From Chordicoccus furentiruminis (GTDB lineage Bacteria > Bacillota > Clostridia > Lachnospirales > Lachnospiraceae), in NCBI RefSeq assembly GCF_019355395.1, contig NZ_CP048829.1:62001-126000 (forward strand): DNA of 64,000 nucleotides. Direction: 5' to 3'. A program made the translations under genes and the position numbers. Positions 32,676 through 41,769 of the stretch are shown one piece after another (the stretch's first letter is position 1; the number at the start of each line of letters is the position of its first letter). The notes beneath the pieces were generated by a model. It did no database searches and was not told the origin of the DNA. It saw nothing but the letters and a program-made list of their open reading frames with translations.

Positions 32676-34229
32676 TTGAATATGACAAAGAAAAAGAATC
32701 TGAAACTGACAAAATGGATCGCCGTCAGCCTGAGCATGGCCATGCTGGCCGGTTCTGCGGCCGCCGCTGCGGCGGATGATCCTTCCGCGGATCTGACCGA
32801 TGATCCGGGGCTTGCAAGAGTCGACGCGGCGGATGATGCGGCCGTATCGGGCCCGGATGATCTGTACGTCGGTTCGCTTCCGGACTCTGCCGACAATACA
32901 GACTCTTCCGCCGCAGACAGCGTGGTGGAGGGTGTCAATCCTTCACCGGCCTTCACGTTTCAGGGCTCCGGAACCGACACGGCCGTGATGCAGGCAATCT
33001 GTGATTATCTGACCAGAACCATCAATACAAGATATGAAGTCAACAGCCGCGTCGTCGCGACGGTGCCGGTCGTCAATGTGGTCAGCTCGCATGTCAGCGG
33101 TTCAAGCCGGTACGTCCGCGGCGGCTTCTCCGTCTGGAATTTCACATCCGACGGAAAAGGACGTCTGGTGTATCTGAGCGGCGGTACCGACATCGGACTC
33201 CTCGTGCTGCGGCCGGATGAAAACGGATCCTATCAGGTGGACGAGAACGCCTCCTCGCTCACAGGCGACAGCACCCCGGACAGCGGCCAGACGTCTTCCG
33301 GCTCCGCTTCAGACGGCAGTACGGCTTCCGACAAAACGTCAGACAGCAGCGCTTCTTCCGCCGTGTCCTCGCCGGAAGCCGGCGCGTCTCCGGCGGAATC
33401 CGGAAGCCCGGCCACCGGCACAGCGTCCGGAAGCGCATCCGCTGTACCGTCATCCTCTCCGGACGGCGGACAGGAAACCGCCTCCTCCGGCACGGTTTCT
33501 TCTTCCGCTTACAGTTCCGCCGTCAACGATTCCACGATCAGCAGCGCGCTCAGCTTCGATGCTTACGAGAAAGAAAACCAGACAGCCCGTCTGGTTGCTG
33601 TCTTCACGGACGATGCGGACCGGACCCAGTATCTGACGAGCGCCTTTATCCGGATGTATCTTAAGGAAAACGGCCTTTCCTACTCCTCCTATTCGCTGAG
33701 CGATCAATCCGTCGCCTACTCTCTTGCCGAAACGGATCCGATCACCCCGGAGCCGACGCCGTCCGCTTCCTCCGGCAGTGCGCAGTCCGAAGGTACGTCA
33801 TCCGTAAATCCGGATTCGGCATCCGAAACGGCTTCATCCGATGCGGAATCGGTCGAATCCTCCCGGATCGTGCCGGCCGACCCTCCGGAAATGAATATCG
33901 TCGGAGACTGGATCAGTTCGTCCGGAAACGTGCGGATGCAGATCGCGGCGGAAAACGAGGACAGTCCGCTGATGATCATCGACCAGCAGGACAGCGCCTC
34001 CCAGAACACCGAATGGATCCTGCACGGAACTTATCTGGACGGCGTGATCTCCTATACCTTCGGAACAAAGGTCACGCAGACCTTCGATGAAAATGGAAAC
34101 GAAACCGACACGGTGCAGTACACGGACGGAACCGGCATTTTCAGCGTCAGCGCGGACAGCAACACGATTTCATGGGAGGATGACAAGGGTGATACAGGCA
34201 ACGGGCTGGTTTTCTCTCAGGCATTCTGA
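32676..34229 (+). CDS. Secreted Ser-rich protein, function unknown
   Basis: 517 residues, not recognised. Signal peptide (1-33, cleaved after the Ala run), an N-terminal globular part (about 85-190, FTFQGSGTDTAVMQAICDYL), a long Ser/Ala/Gly/Pro-rich low-complexity linker (about 195-285), a second globular segment (about 287-350), another Ser-rich stretch and a C-terminal lipocalin-like beta domain (about 408-515, NIVGDWISSSGNVRMQ). No sortase signal or membrane anchor at the C-terminus, so it is probably released or non-covalently held. TTG 32676 has a GGGAG 6 nt upstream; ATG 32682 is the alternative start. The 294 bp after the IS hold only a possible -10 TATAAT at 32552-32557. Confidence 0.7.
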   Translation: MNMTKKKNLKLTKWIAVSLSMAMLAGSAAAAAADDPSADLTDDPGLARVDAADDAAVSGPDDLYVGSLPDSADNTDSSAADSVVEGVNPSPAFTFQGSGTDTAVMQAICDYLTRTINTRYEVNSRVVATVPVVNVVSSHVSGSSRYVRGGFSVWNFTSDGKGRLVYLSGGTDIGLLVLRPDENGSYQVDENASSLTGDSTPDSGQTSSGSASDGSTASDKTSDSSASSAVSSPEAGASPAESGSPATGTASGSASAVPSSSPDGGQETASSGTVSSSAYSSAVNDSTISSALSFDAYEKENQTARLVAVFTDDADRTQYLTSAFIRMYLKENGLSYSSYSLSDQSVAYSLAETDPITPEPTPSASSGSAQSEGTSSVNPDSASETASSDAESVESSRIVPADPPEMNIVGDWISSSGNVRMQIAAENEDSPLMIIDQQDSASQNTEWILHGTYLDGVISYTFGTKVTQTFDENGNETDTVQYTDGTGIFSVSADSNTISWEDDKGDTGNGLVFSQAF

Positions 34230-34327
34230 TCGCAGTTCCTCTGCCGGGCCGATGACATAAAGGAGAAAAAGCAGCGGGCTGGATTCCATTCAGCTTAAAA
34301 GCCTTTCGTTCCGGCGCCTGCCCGCGC

Positions 34328-35764
34328 TCAGGACGGATGATTCCGGTCGTAGATGACCACCGGCGTACCCGTATCGACCGTTTCGAAAAGCTGCTTCTCG
34401 GCGTCATAAGGCGTATTGATACAGCCATGACTGCCGTCCGTCACGTAAATCTGTCCTCCGTAGCGGGTGCGCCACGGCGCGTCGTGGATATAGATGCCGT
34501 TCTCGCTGTCGATCAGAAGCGCGAAATTGACGAAGGATGATCCGTAGCTTCCCCGCATCGTGTAGTGACTCATCTTGTTCATCACATAGAATACGCCCGT
34601 CGGCGTCTCCCGGTTATCCGCCATTTTGCCCGTTGTCACATCTGTCTCCGCGGCCAGCGTCCCGTCACGGTAATACCACATATGCTGCCGGTCGATGCTG
34701 ATCTCGATATAGGTCCGTCCGATATCGTCGCCTTCCGGCGTGATCGTGCGCCCTGTGCGTTCCCAGACAGCCTCCGCCTTCACGGATTCGCCTCCCAGAA
34801 TCGCGTCCTCAAGCACCCGCTTCGTATCCTCCTTCTGCAATGTGAAACCGTAATTGTCATGGCCGCCTCCGCCAGCCGCGACTGTATCACCGGCCGACGT
34901 GCGGAATTGCCTTGCCTTACCGAACGTATCCAGACGGCCGGCAAGGCTGTTCACATAAGCCGTCAGGGCGTCCTGGTCCAGCGAGACTTCAGCCGTATCC
35001 TCATCAAACTGAAGCCAGTCAAAGAATACGGACTTGTCAACCGGAATCGAGGAACCGTAGAGCTCCAGCGTGACCGTCTCGTTCTGAACCGCGTCGATGC
35101 GATCGAAAGCGGACTGCAGATGCGCGTCGTCAGACCGACGGGCCGGTTTCAGGTAGCAGTCTTTCTCCCCCAGACTGATCGACGTTTCTCCGGACTCAAT
35201 CGCCTCCTCCGCGCATCCGAGCACCTTCTTTTCGTCAAGACGGTTTCCGTCCGTCGCTTCAATCAGCTCATACCGGTCCTTTCCTTTCACGATCGCCGCG
35301 TCCTCCGGATCGACGATGCCGGTTCCGGATATGGCCTGAAGCGCATGAACCCGCTTTTTCAGGCGCTCTTTGTCATAGGTGAACCCTTTCTCCGAAGTAA
35401 ATGCTGTCTTCCGCCAGAGGCTCACCGGCCAGAGCCAGTGATTCTGACCGGCCGCCAGATACGCGGCCGAAGGCGTCCGGGTATGCTCATATCCGACGGA
35501 ACGGTAGGAAATGGTTTCGCTCCGGCCGCCCATCTCGCGGAACGTGAGCACGCGGTCCGTCCCTCGCTCACGGGTCATACGGTCGATCTTCTCCGGAGAC
35601 TGAAGGCTCACATCCTCGCCGTCAAGCGTCGTGTTTGGCAGAAAGACACCCTCCAGCTTTTGAAGGCCGCGGACGTACAGGCCGCCTGATACGGCCAGCA
35701 GAAGAATCAGAACGACCCACGGCCACTTCCGGCGCGGCTTCCGATCCGCTTGCTGTCTGTCCAT
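34328..35764 (-). CDS. L,D-transpeptidase (YkuD) with peptidoglycan-binding domains
   Basis: 478 residues. One membrane anchor (about 16-34), then a region resembling tandem PG_binding_4 domains (about 40-330), and a C-terminal YkuD domain (about 350-475) with the catalytic SHGCINTP motif (Cys448). It probably forms 3-3 cross-links in peptidoglycan or attaches proteins to it, outside the cell, and resists most beta-lactams as a class. The start at ATG 35764 has GGAGGA upstream; the earlier in-frame Met does not. It converges with the Ser-rich secreted protein and follows the SGNH gene on the same strand. Confidence 0.92.
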   Translation of the reverse strand: MDRQQADRKPRRKWPWVVLILLLAVSGGLYVRGLQKLEGVFLPNTTLDGEDVSLQSPEKIDRMTRERGTDRVLTFREMGGRSETISYRSVGYEHTRTPSAAYLAAGQNHWLWPVSLWRKTAFTSEKGFTYDKERLKKRVHALQAISGTGIVDPEDAAIVKGKDRYELIEATDGNRLDEKKVLGCAEEAIESGETSISLGEKDCYLKPARRSDDAHLQSAFDRIDAVQNETVTLELYGSSIPVDKSVFFDWLQFDEDTAEVSLDQDALTAYVNSLAGRLDTFGKARQFRTSAGDTVAAGGGGHDNYGFTLQKEDTKRVLEDAILGGESVKAEAVWERTGRTITPEGDDIGRTYIEISIDRQHMWYYRDGTLAAETDVTTGKMADNRETPTGVFYVMNKMSHYTMRGSYGSSFVNFALLIDSENGIYIHDAPWRTRYGGQIYVTDGSHGCINTPYDAEKQLFETVDTGTPVVIYDRNHPS

Positions 35765-35853
35765 CCTATTCTCCTCCCCTTCCCTCACGCATCGGGTCGG
35801 GCTGCGCCGGAATTCCGTTCGGAATCCGGGACCGCCTTCCGATGGGATCGCGT

Positions 35854-37038
35854 TCAGCCGCTCTCAGACGTCTCCTCCGCAGCAGAGACACCCTCTCCCG
35901 TTTCGCCGTCCGCCACCGGCCTCATGCCAGAGAGCACCGCATCCAGCGTCCCGTCCGAACGGAACCGGTACGTGCCCGTCTGCAGTGTCACCTCGCCGGT
36001 CAGCATCAGCCCTCTGTCGCTGAAGCAGTAAAGACTCCCCCCGATGACGCACCAGCCGGTCACCGGCGTCCCATTCTCCAGATAGCAGGTTCCCTGATTC
36101 AGCGCCAGCCATCCGCTGTATCCCGATCCGCTCTTCTCCTCCGGAACCGCACGGACGGAAAAGACTTCTCCGTCGCCGGCAGCGGTTATCGCTTCCGCGG
36201 AAGTCTCTCTGCTCTCTGTCCGCCCGTCCTCATGATGCCGCGCACTGTCAGGAGCCGAGGAAGCCCGGCCCGCCCTTTCCTTCCCTGATCCGGTATCGGA
36301 GACCGGACTTTCCGCCGTATCCCCTGATTCCGTTTCCCGGAGACCTTCGTTGCCATTCACTCCCGCCGTCTCGGTATCCGCTGCAGTTACACGCATCCCT
36401 TCCGTACTTCCGGCATCGCCGGATCCGACCGCCTCCGTGATCAGCTGGAAGATTTTCCTGTATGTGTCATCCGTATAATGGAGCCCGTCCGTCGTCGCGT
36501 AATCGGCGAGCACCCGGCCGTACAGGTCCAGATAGGTCACATCCTCCGAAAGCAGCGGCCCGATCGTCCGGTTCCAGTACTCGATATCGGAATTATGCTC
36601 CTCGCTGTCGAGAGAATCGTCCACCGGAAGAATCGACACATAATATGTCCTGACGCCCCGTTCCTTCCAGACAGCTGCCTGACGGCTGATCGCCGAGGCA
36701 TACTGCTGAATGCGGAAAGAGTCGATGACATCATTGACTCCGAGGGCAATCACGACGGATGTGCCGGCTGTCACCGATGCATCCGCTGCGGGAAACGCGT
36801 CCGATATCATCCAGTTATAACCGCTCCCGATCCGGAAGCACCAGCTGATCCCCGCGTCCCCGACCACTTCATGCATCCCTTCCGCCCGGGAATCCCCGAT
36901 CAGCAGCATGCCGCCGTCCGCGCGCACCTGCTTCGCCGCGGACAGAGCCGCGAGCAGAATCAGGACGGCCGCGGCAAGTCGGATCAGATCAAAAACGGCC
37001 CCGCCCTGTCCAATCGGTTCGTCTGTGCGATACTCCAT
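35854..37038 (-). CDS. Membrane-anchored SGNH hydrolase with cell-wall-binding-like repeat
   Basis: 394 residues. Membrane segment (about 16-38), then an SGNH/GDSL esterase domain (about 43-205) with Ser50 in LLIGDSRAEG, Asn102 in LGVNDV and the Asp184/His187 pair in DGLHYT. A Ser/Glu/Thr-rich linker follows (about 205-295). The C-terminus (about 300-375) contains GWLALNQGTCYLENGTPVTGW and YCFSDRGLML, similar to choline-binding-type repeats. A role in deacylating or deacetylating envelope polymers is plausible. ATG 37038 follows GAAGGAG. The gene is separated from the transglutaminase gene by a strong terminator. Confidence 0.82.
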   Translation of the reverse strand: MEYRTDEPIGQGGAVFDLIRLAAAVLILLAALSAAKQVRADGGMLLIGDSRAEGMHEVVGDAGISWCFRIGSGYNWMISDAFPAADASVTAGTSVVIALGVNDVIDSFRIQQYASAISRQAAVWKERGVRTYYVSILPVDDSLDSEEHNSDIEYWNRTIGPLLSEDVTYLDLYGRVLADYATTDGLHYTDDTYRKIFQLITEAVGSGDAGSTEGMRVTAADTETAGVNGNEGLRETESGDTAESPVSDTGSGKERAGRASSAPDSARHHEDGRTESRETSAEAITAAGDGEVFSVRAVPEEKSGSGYSGWLALNQGTCYLENGTPVTGWCVIGGSLYCFSDRGLMLTGEVTLQTGTYRFRSDGTLDAVLSGMRPVADGETGEGVSAAEETSESG

Positions 37039-37062
37039 ACGTTCTCCTTCGTCCGCTGCTCT

Positions 37063-37126
37063 GAAAAACAGCCGGCAGAAGACGTAATTCACATAACGAA
37101 TTTATGTAAACTCAAATCTTCTGCCG
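37063..37126 (-). terminator. Intrinsic terminator after the transglutaminase-like gene
   Basis: On the minus strand, immediately after the stop at 37131: outer stem CGGCAGAAGA/TCTTCTGCCG (10 bp), inner stem TTTACATAA/TTATGTGAA (one wobble), then TGTTTTTC. Confidence 0.85.
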
Positions 37127-37130
37127 TCTT

Positions 37131-38423
37131 TTACCAGTATACCTTGATGATCCACAGTGCGTCGGAGCAGCTGTAATAGTAGCGCATCGAAGACGCCGAG
37201 TCCCACTCCATACGCTGCCGGATCGGTGCGTTGATCAGACTCTCCCGTCCGCTGTCCTCCGAAGGAAACAGGGCCTGCTGCGCCTCTGAATAGCTCTCAA
37301 AATCGGAAAACTTGAAGTAGACTACATCCTCCGCGTTGTCCACGGCGTTCCAGAGTGCCTTCGATACGCTGTCTTCATGGTATCCCTCTTGATAGCAGCC
37401 GTTCAACTTATAGTAGTCATAGCTCCGGTCCGTGCAATCCGGAAGCGTGTAGGTGTCGTCCGGTTCATGTCCGGCTCTCGTCATCTCATCCGTCGTCAGG
37501 CAGAGGTAGTCATAGATGATGTCCAGCCGTTTGGCGTCCGTCTGGTCTTCTCCGTAAGTCGGATCTCCCCACGACGGATCGACATAGGTGTACACATCGC
37601 CGATCCGGACCAGATCCCACGCGTGCCCCTCGCCGGAATCGGAAGTTTTGCCTTCGACATAGGCGCACCAGATACCCGCTTTCTGAAGCAGATACTGGAA
37701 TGCGCGCGCATAGCCCGCACAGACAGAGGATCCGTTCAGAAATACACTCTGAATGTTCTGGTTCTGCGTGCTGGACAGAGAGTAGTCCGTGAGGTTTATG
37801 ATGTACTCGTACGCGAGCTTCACCTTGTCATACTCGTTTGCGCCATCCGGAATCGAGGAAAGGTACTCCTCGGCCTTCGCCTCGATCCGGCTCCGCACGC
37901 TGTCGATCTGAGACACGTCGATATTGAAATGCAGCGTGATTCTCCAGATGCCGAGGCTCCGGAAGCCGCTCATGCAGGCCGTTCCGTCGATCCAGAAAAA
38001 CTGAGGACAGTCCGTCATCACGGCGGCCAGCGCCGGTTTGATGTCGTCCGTGTTCTTCGCCCGGATCGTAAACGAGGCCTTTTCAGCGGAGATACCGGTG
38101 TAAAGCTGTGCGTAGACATCCTGAACCGCGCTGTCAAGCTGATCGAAGGCAAATCCGGAGAGGCCCGGCGTCTCCTCAACCGGATCTCCGATCGTCTGCT
38201 CCGTGAGGCTGCCATCCTGCTTCTCCGTGACCTCTGCCTCGGAACTCACGTATCCGCTGCCTGTCGAATCGGCGGGCCGGCCGCCCAGCTTTGCCTCGGA
38301 GAAGATGGCGGCCGCGTCGGAGACCATCTCCCACATGCGCCCAGAGCATCCTGTCAGCCCGGAAAGCGAAAAAAGCGCCGCAGCGCAGACGGCCGCGGCG
38401 CGGCGCGCATGCCCCGCTGTCAA
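37131..38423 (-). CDS. Transglutaminase-like lipoprotein
   Basis: 430 residues. Lipoprotein signal with the lipobox LTGC (Cys26), a short disordered stretch, and a transglutaminase/protease-like domain (about 195-330) with the full triad Cys235 (SSVCAGYA), His267 (GHAWDLV) and Asp282 (VDPSWGDP). A C-terminal domain of about 100 residues is not recognised. Such proteins usually act as peptidases or cross-linkers in the envelope. The TTG start at 38423 overlaps the rsfS stop TGA (sequence TTGA), so it may be translated by coupling. LspA (11079) would process its signal. Confidence 0.88.
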   Translation of the reverse strand: MTAGHARRAAAVCAAALFSLSGLTGCSGRMWEMVSDAAAIFSEAKLGGRPADSTGSGYVSSEAEVTEKQDGSLTEQTIGDPVEETPGLSGFAFDQLDSAVQDVYAQLYTGISAEKASFTIRAKNTDDIKPALAAVMTDCPQFFWIDGTACMSGFRSLGIWRITLHFNIDVSQIDSVRSRIEAKAEEYLSSIPDGANEYDKVKLAYEYIINLTDYSLSSTQNQNIQSVFLNGSSVCAGYARAFQYLLQKAGIWCAYVEGKTSDSGEGHAWDLVRIGDVYTYVDPSWGDPTYGEDQTDAKRLDIIYDYLCLTTDEMTRAGHEPDDTYTLPDCTDRSYDYYKLNGCYQEGYHEDSVSKALWNAVDNAEDVVYFKFSDFESYSEAQQALFPSEDSGRESLINAPIRQRMEWDSASSMRYYYSCSDALWIIKVYW

Positions 38424-38800
38424 GTTTCCGGATCCTCCTTCTTCAGAAAGTTCTCCGGATCCAGCTGCTTTCCGTCCTTCCAGATCCGGGTAAGGTCATA
38501 GAACGCCCGGGCCTCCTCATCGAAGATATGGATCACGACGCCCCGAAAATCCAGCAGCGTCCAGTTCGCGTTCCGATGACCCTCCACGTGATCGGGGAAA
38601 ATGCCGGCCCGTCCGGCCTTCTCCTCCACCGCCTCCACCATCGCCTCGGTCTGGCTCTGGTTTGTTCCGTTCGCGATCACGAAATAATCCGCCAGAGGAG
38701 AGATATCATCGATCTCGATGACCTCGATGTGCTCGGCCTTCTTCTCCTCCAGTGCGCTGACCGCAAGAGCGACAAGCTCACGGCTTTCTTCCTTCGTCAT
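38420..38800 (-). CDS. rsfS: Ribosomal silencing factor RsfS
   Basis: 126 residues, standard length. RsfS binds L14 on the 50S subunit and blocks subunit joining when nutrients are scarce. Typical segments include the DISPLADYFVIANGTNQSQ block and WTLLDFRGVVIHIFDEEAR. It follows yqeK by 3 bp, the conserved nadD-yqeK-rsfS order in Firmicutes. Confidence 0.95.
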   Translation of the reverse strand: MTKEESRELVALAVSALEEKKAEHIEVIEIDDISPLADYFVIANGTNQSQTEAMVEAVEEKAGRAGIFPDHVEGHRNANWTLLDFRGVVIHIFDEEARAFYDLTRIWKDGKQLDPENFLKKEDPET

Positions 38801-38803
38801 AAA

Positions 38804-39400
38804 TCAGTCTCTCCTTTCGTCATGCACTTCCTCATAGAAGCGGAATGCCTCCTGCGTATTTCCATCGATCTCGCCGCAGCGCGAATGCAGGTACAGAAGC
38901 ATGTCCTTCAGAACCAGATAGCAGCATTCATCCAGGTCCCGGAAGGCCATCCGCCGGATTTCGGGAAGATGTTTGGACTTGTTGCGTCTCGGCTCGATAT
39001 AGTCCGCGATGAACACGATCTGCTCAAGCGGCCTCATGCCGGGGCGGCCCGTAGTGTGGTAGCGGATCGCGTCCAGTATCTCCTGGTCCTTCACACCGTA
39101 CTTTTCAGCAGCGATATATGCGCCGACCTTGGAATGGAGAAGGAAAGGATTGTCACGCTCCACATCCGTGATTTCAATATGGTTCTTGTCGCAGATCCGG
39201 ATCTTTTTCTGATCGGAAATGCACTTGGCGCAGTCGTGAAGCAGTCCGGCCGTCTCCGCCTTTACGAGATCCGCGCCGTGAGCCATCGCCATCGCCGTGC
39301 TGGTGTACCGCACGCCCTGAGTGTGATAGAAGCGGTTCGTGTCAATGTACCGTTTCAGCTTTCTGCTCATCTCTTCCAGATTATAGATTTCTCCCGTCAT
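38804..39400 (-). CDS. yqeK: YqeK HD-domain hydrolase (diadenosine tetraphosphatase)
   Basis: 198-residue HD-domain phosphohydrolase. Members of this family in Bacillus and Staphylococcus cleave Ap4A symmetrically. Metal-binding motifs are visible as HTQGV, GLLHDCAK and HSKVGAYIA, with the later DYIEPRR. It overlaps nadD by 4 bp (ATGA type), so the two are coupled. Confidence 0.93.
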   Translation of the reverse strand: MTGEIYNLEEMSRKLKRYIDTNRFYHTQGVRYTSTAMAMAHGADLVKAETAGLLHDCAKCISDQKKIRICDKNHIEITDVERDNPFLLHSKVGAYIAAEKYGVKDQEILDAIRYHTTGRPGMRPLEQIVFIADYIEPRRNKSKHLPEIRRMAFRDLDECCYLVLKDMLLYLHSRCGEIDGNTQEAFRFYEEVHDERRD

Positions 39401-40017
39401 GCCTGTCCTTTCAGATGTCCGTACACGTCGTGGGATACGATATAGTCTCTCACCGTATCCGGCACATAGTAGCGGATCGACCGGTCTTCCGCGCAGCGGT
39501 GCCGGACCATCCGGGAGGATATATCGATCGTCTCCGTATCCAGTCTTTCCACCTCCGCGTGAAAACGTTCCCGGATATGCTCCATCGCGGCCTCCAGCGC
39601 GTCGTCATCCGTGTGGTTTCTCGTTGCGGCCACCAGCGTACAGGCCGCGCAGATCCGGTCCGGATTCCGCCACCGTTCAAAGTCAAACAGAGAATCCGCG
39701 CCGAGAATAAAGTAAAGCCGGACCGACGGATCCTCCGCACGCATCTCCTCCAGCGTGCGGTAGGTGTAGCTGAATCCGCTCTCCCGCATCTCGCGGTCGC
39801 TGACGGAAAAGTGAGGGTTGCCGGCACAGGCCAGTCTCACCATCTGGAGCCGCTGGGCGTTGGTTGCTCCTCCGGTCCGGTTTCTCTTGTGAGGCGGATT
39901 GCCGGAGGGAAGGTAGACGATGTGGTCGAGACCGAACTGCTCGTACGCCTGCTCGCCGAGAATCAGATGCCCGATATGAATCGGGTCAAACGTGCCTCCC
40001 ATAATCCCGATTTTCAT
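39397..40017 (-). CDS. nadD: Nicotinate-nucleotide adenylyltransferase
   Basis: 206 residues. NadD converts nicotinate mononucleotide and ATP to deamido-NAD. The nucleotidyltransferase signature GGTFDPIHIGHL is at the N-terminus (residues 7-18) and the ISSRMVR ATP-binding motif is near the C-terminus. Part of the obgE-yhbY-nadD-yqeK-rsfS string, which links ribosome assembly and NAD synthesis in clostridia. Confidence 0.96.
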   Translation of the reverse strand: MKIGIMGGTFDPIHIGHLILGEQAYEQFGLDHIVYLPSGNPPHKRNRTGGATNAQRLQMVRLACAGNPHFSVSDREMRESGFSYTYRTLEEMRAEDPSVRLYFILGADSLFDFERWRNPDRICAACTLVAATRNHTDDDALEAAMEHIRERFHAEVERLDTETIDISSRMVRHRCAEDRSIRYYVPDTVRDYIVSHDVYGHLKGQA

Positions 40018-40041
40018 CCGTCCGCGCCTCCGCGATCACCG

Positions 40042-40335
40042 TTACAGCTGAATCCGCTTTTTGTCGTCCTTTCCCTCCCGGTACAGAACAATTTTCCTCC
40101 CGATAACCTGAACGACAGAGGCGCCGGTACGCTCCGCAACAGCATCCGCGATCAGGTACGGATCGTCGTCGCAGTTCTTCTGTATCCCGAGCTTGATCAG
40201 TTCCCGTGCGGCAAGCGCTTCCTCCACGTTTCTCAGATTTTCATCCGTCAGAGAGGATTTGCCCACATACTGCACCGGGGTAAGATTCATCGCCAGCCCT
40301 TTCAGATACGCGCGCTGCTTACTTGTCAGATTCAT
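40042..40335 (-). CDS. yhbY: YhbY/CRM-domain ribosome-assembly RNA-binding protein
   Basis: 97 residues forming a single CRM domain, with the conserved LTSKQRAYLKGLA start and GKSSLT and VIGRKIVLYR segments. The family binds pre-50S particles. ATG 40335 follows a GAGGAG site; it overlaps the obgE 3' end by 17 bp, implying coupling. Position between obgE and nadD is conserved in Firmicutes. Confidence 0.92.
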   Translation of the reverse strand: MNLTSKQRAYLKGLAMNLTPVQYVGKSSLTDENLRNVEEALAARELIKLGIQKNCDDDPYLIADAVAERTGASVVQVIGRKIVLYREGKDDKKRIQL

Positions 40336-41647
40336 CCGTCTCCTCTTCCTCCTCGTAGAACGTGAACTCATGGCCGTACATCCGGACGGTGTCTCCTTCT
40401 CTGACACCTGCCTTCCGAAGTGCATCACTGATACCCGCCCGCTTCAGGAACTGCTGGAAATAGCGGAATCCCTTCTCCGAATCCAGATTCGTATAGCTGA
40501 GCATGCGGTCGATCTTCGGACCTTCGACGACGTAGCGGACCGTCCCGGCATGATCCTCCTCTGTTGTGATCGTATACGGCAGATCGCTGCTCGCGATCAT
40601 ATCCTCCGGGAAAAATTCCTGCTCATAGTATAGCCTGTCCTTCGCTGTCGTATCAAGGAGTTTTCGTACATCCTCCAGCAGCGGGCGGACACCCTCCCCG
40701 GTCACGGCCGAGATGGGATAGACCCGGAGGCCTTCCGGCTCGAATGCTTCTCTCAGTCTTCTGACCGGATCGTCCGGAAGATTCCCGGAAACATCGATCT
40801 TATTGGCCGCGATCACCATCGGTTTCTTTAAAATCTCCGGGTTGTATTTCTCCAGCTCGCGGTTGATGGTGCGGACATCCTCAACCGGATCCCGCCCGTC
40901 GAAGGACGCCGTATCCACCAGATGGATCAGCACCCGCGTCCGCTCAATATGACGGAGAAACTGAAAGCCGAGTCCGACGCCCTCCGACGCCCCCTCAATC
41001 AGCCCGGGCATATCGGCAATCACGAAGCCGCGGCCGTCCCCGAGATCCACCACGCCGAGATTCGGATTGATCGTCGTGAACGGATAGTTCGCGATCTTCG
41101 GGTCAGCGCGCGTCACACGGGAAAGAAACGTGGACTTCCCCGCATTGGGGAAGCCGATCAGCCCCACATCCGCCACCAGTTTCAGTTCCATCGTGCAGTC
41201 CAGTTCAAGCGCCGGCCGGCCCGGTTCCCCGTACTGCGGAGCCTGATTGGTCGGTGTCGCGAAATTCATGTTCCCGCGCCCGCCGCGGCCGCCTCTGAGG
41301 ATCACCTGACGGCGGTTGTCGCCGGACATATCCGCGATCACCTTGCCGGAGTGCTCCTCGCGGAGAATCGTCCCCTCGGGCACTTTCAGCGTGATCGACG
41401 CTCCGTCCTTTCCGTGGCAGCGCTTCTTTCCGCCTTCCTCTCCGTCCCCGGCTCGGAACTGATAACGGTGCTTGTAGATGAACAGCGTGTTCATCGCCGG
41501 ATCCACCTCCAGGATCACGTCGCCGCCGCGGCCGCCGTCCCCCCCGTCCGGACCGCCGGCCGGGACGAATTTTTCTCTTCTGAAGCTGACGTGTCCGTCT
41601 CCGCCTTTTCCTGATTTGATATGGATTCTTGCAAAATCTGCAAACAT
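40319..41647 (-). CDS. obgE: Obg family GTPase
   Basis: 442 residues: glycine-rich Obg fold (1-158), G domain with GFPNAGKST (G1), DMPGLIEGA (G3) and NKID (G4), and a C-terminal OCT domain. Obg is an essential 50S assembly GTPase that responds to ppGpp. ATG 41647 is chosen because the Obg fold starts there (MFADFARIHIKSGKGG) and GGGAG precedes it. A terminator lies between rpmA and this gene, so expression depends on readthrough or a separate promoter. Confidence 0.96.
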   Translation of the reverse strand: MFADFARIHIKSGKGGDGHVSFRREKFVPAGGPDGGDGGRGGDVILEVDPAMNTLFIYKHRYQFRAGDGEEGGKKRCHGKDGASITLKVPEGTILREEHSGKVIADMSGDNRRQVILRGGRGGRGNMNFATPTNQAPQYGEPGRPALELDCTMELKLVADVGLIGFPNAGKSTFLSRVTRADPKIANYPFTTINPNLGVVDLGDGRGFVIADMPGLIEGASEGVGLGFQFLRHIERTRVLIHLVDTASFDGRDPVEDVRTINRELEKYNPEILKKPMVIAANKIDVSGNLPDDPVRRLREAFEPEGLRVYPISAVTGEGVRPLLEDVRKLLDTTAKDRLYYEQEFFPEDMIASSDLPYTITTEEDHAGTVRYVVEGPKIDRMLSYTNLDSEKGFRYFQQFLKRAGISDALRKAGVREGDTVRMYGHEFTFYEEEEETDESDK

Positions 41648-41692
41648 AGTTTCTCCCGTGTATGGATCCGCAAGCGGTCCGAATGATATATG

Positions 41693-41723
41693 AAAAGGCT
41701 TCAAATCATAACGATTCGAAGCC
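41693..41723 (-). terminator. Intrinsic terminator between rpmA and obgE
   Basis: On the minus strand an 11-bp stem GGCTTCGAATC/GATTTGAAGCC (one G-T pair), loop GTTAT, then TTTT. It lets ribosomal protein genes be expressed above obgE. Confidence 0.82.
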
Positions 41724-41769
41724 CTCTCGCAACCGGCTCCGAAAAAGGAGCCCGGATCAGTTATTCTAC

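Noticed and set aside
34565-35689. Plus-strand open frame of about 370 codons opposite the L,D-transpeptidase
   Set aside because: Antisense shadow; the minus frame has the SHGC catalytic motif and a proper start.
37099-37110. Another TTTATGTAAA regulatory motif
   Set aside because: It is the inner stem of the terminator following the transglutaminase-like gene, so it is explained.
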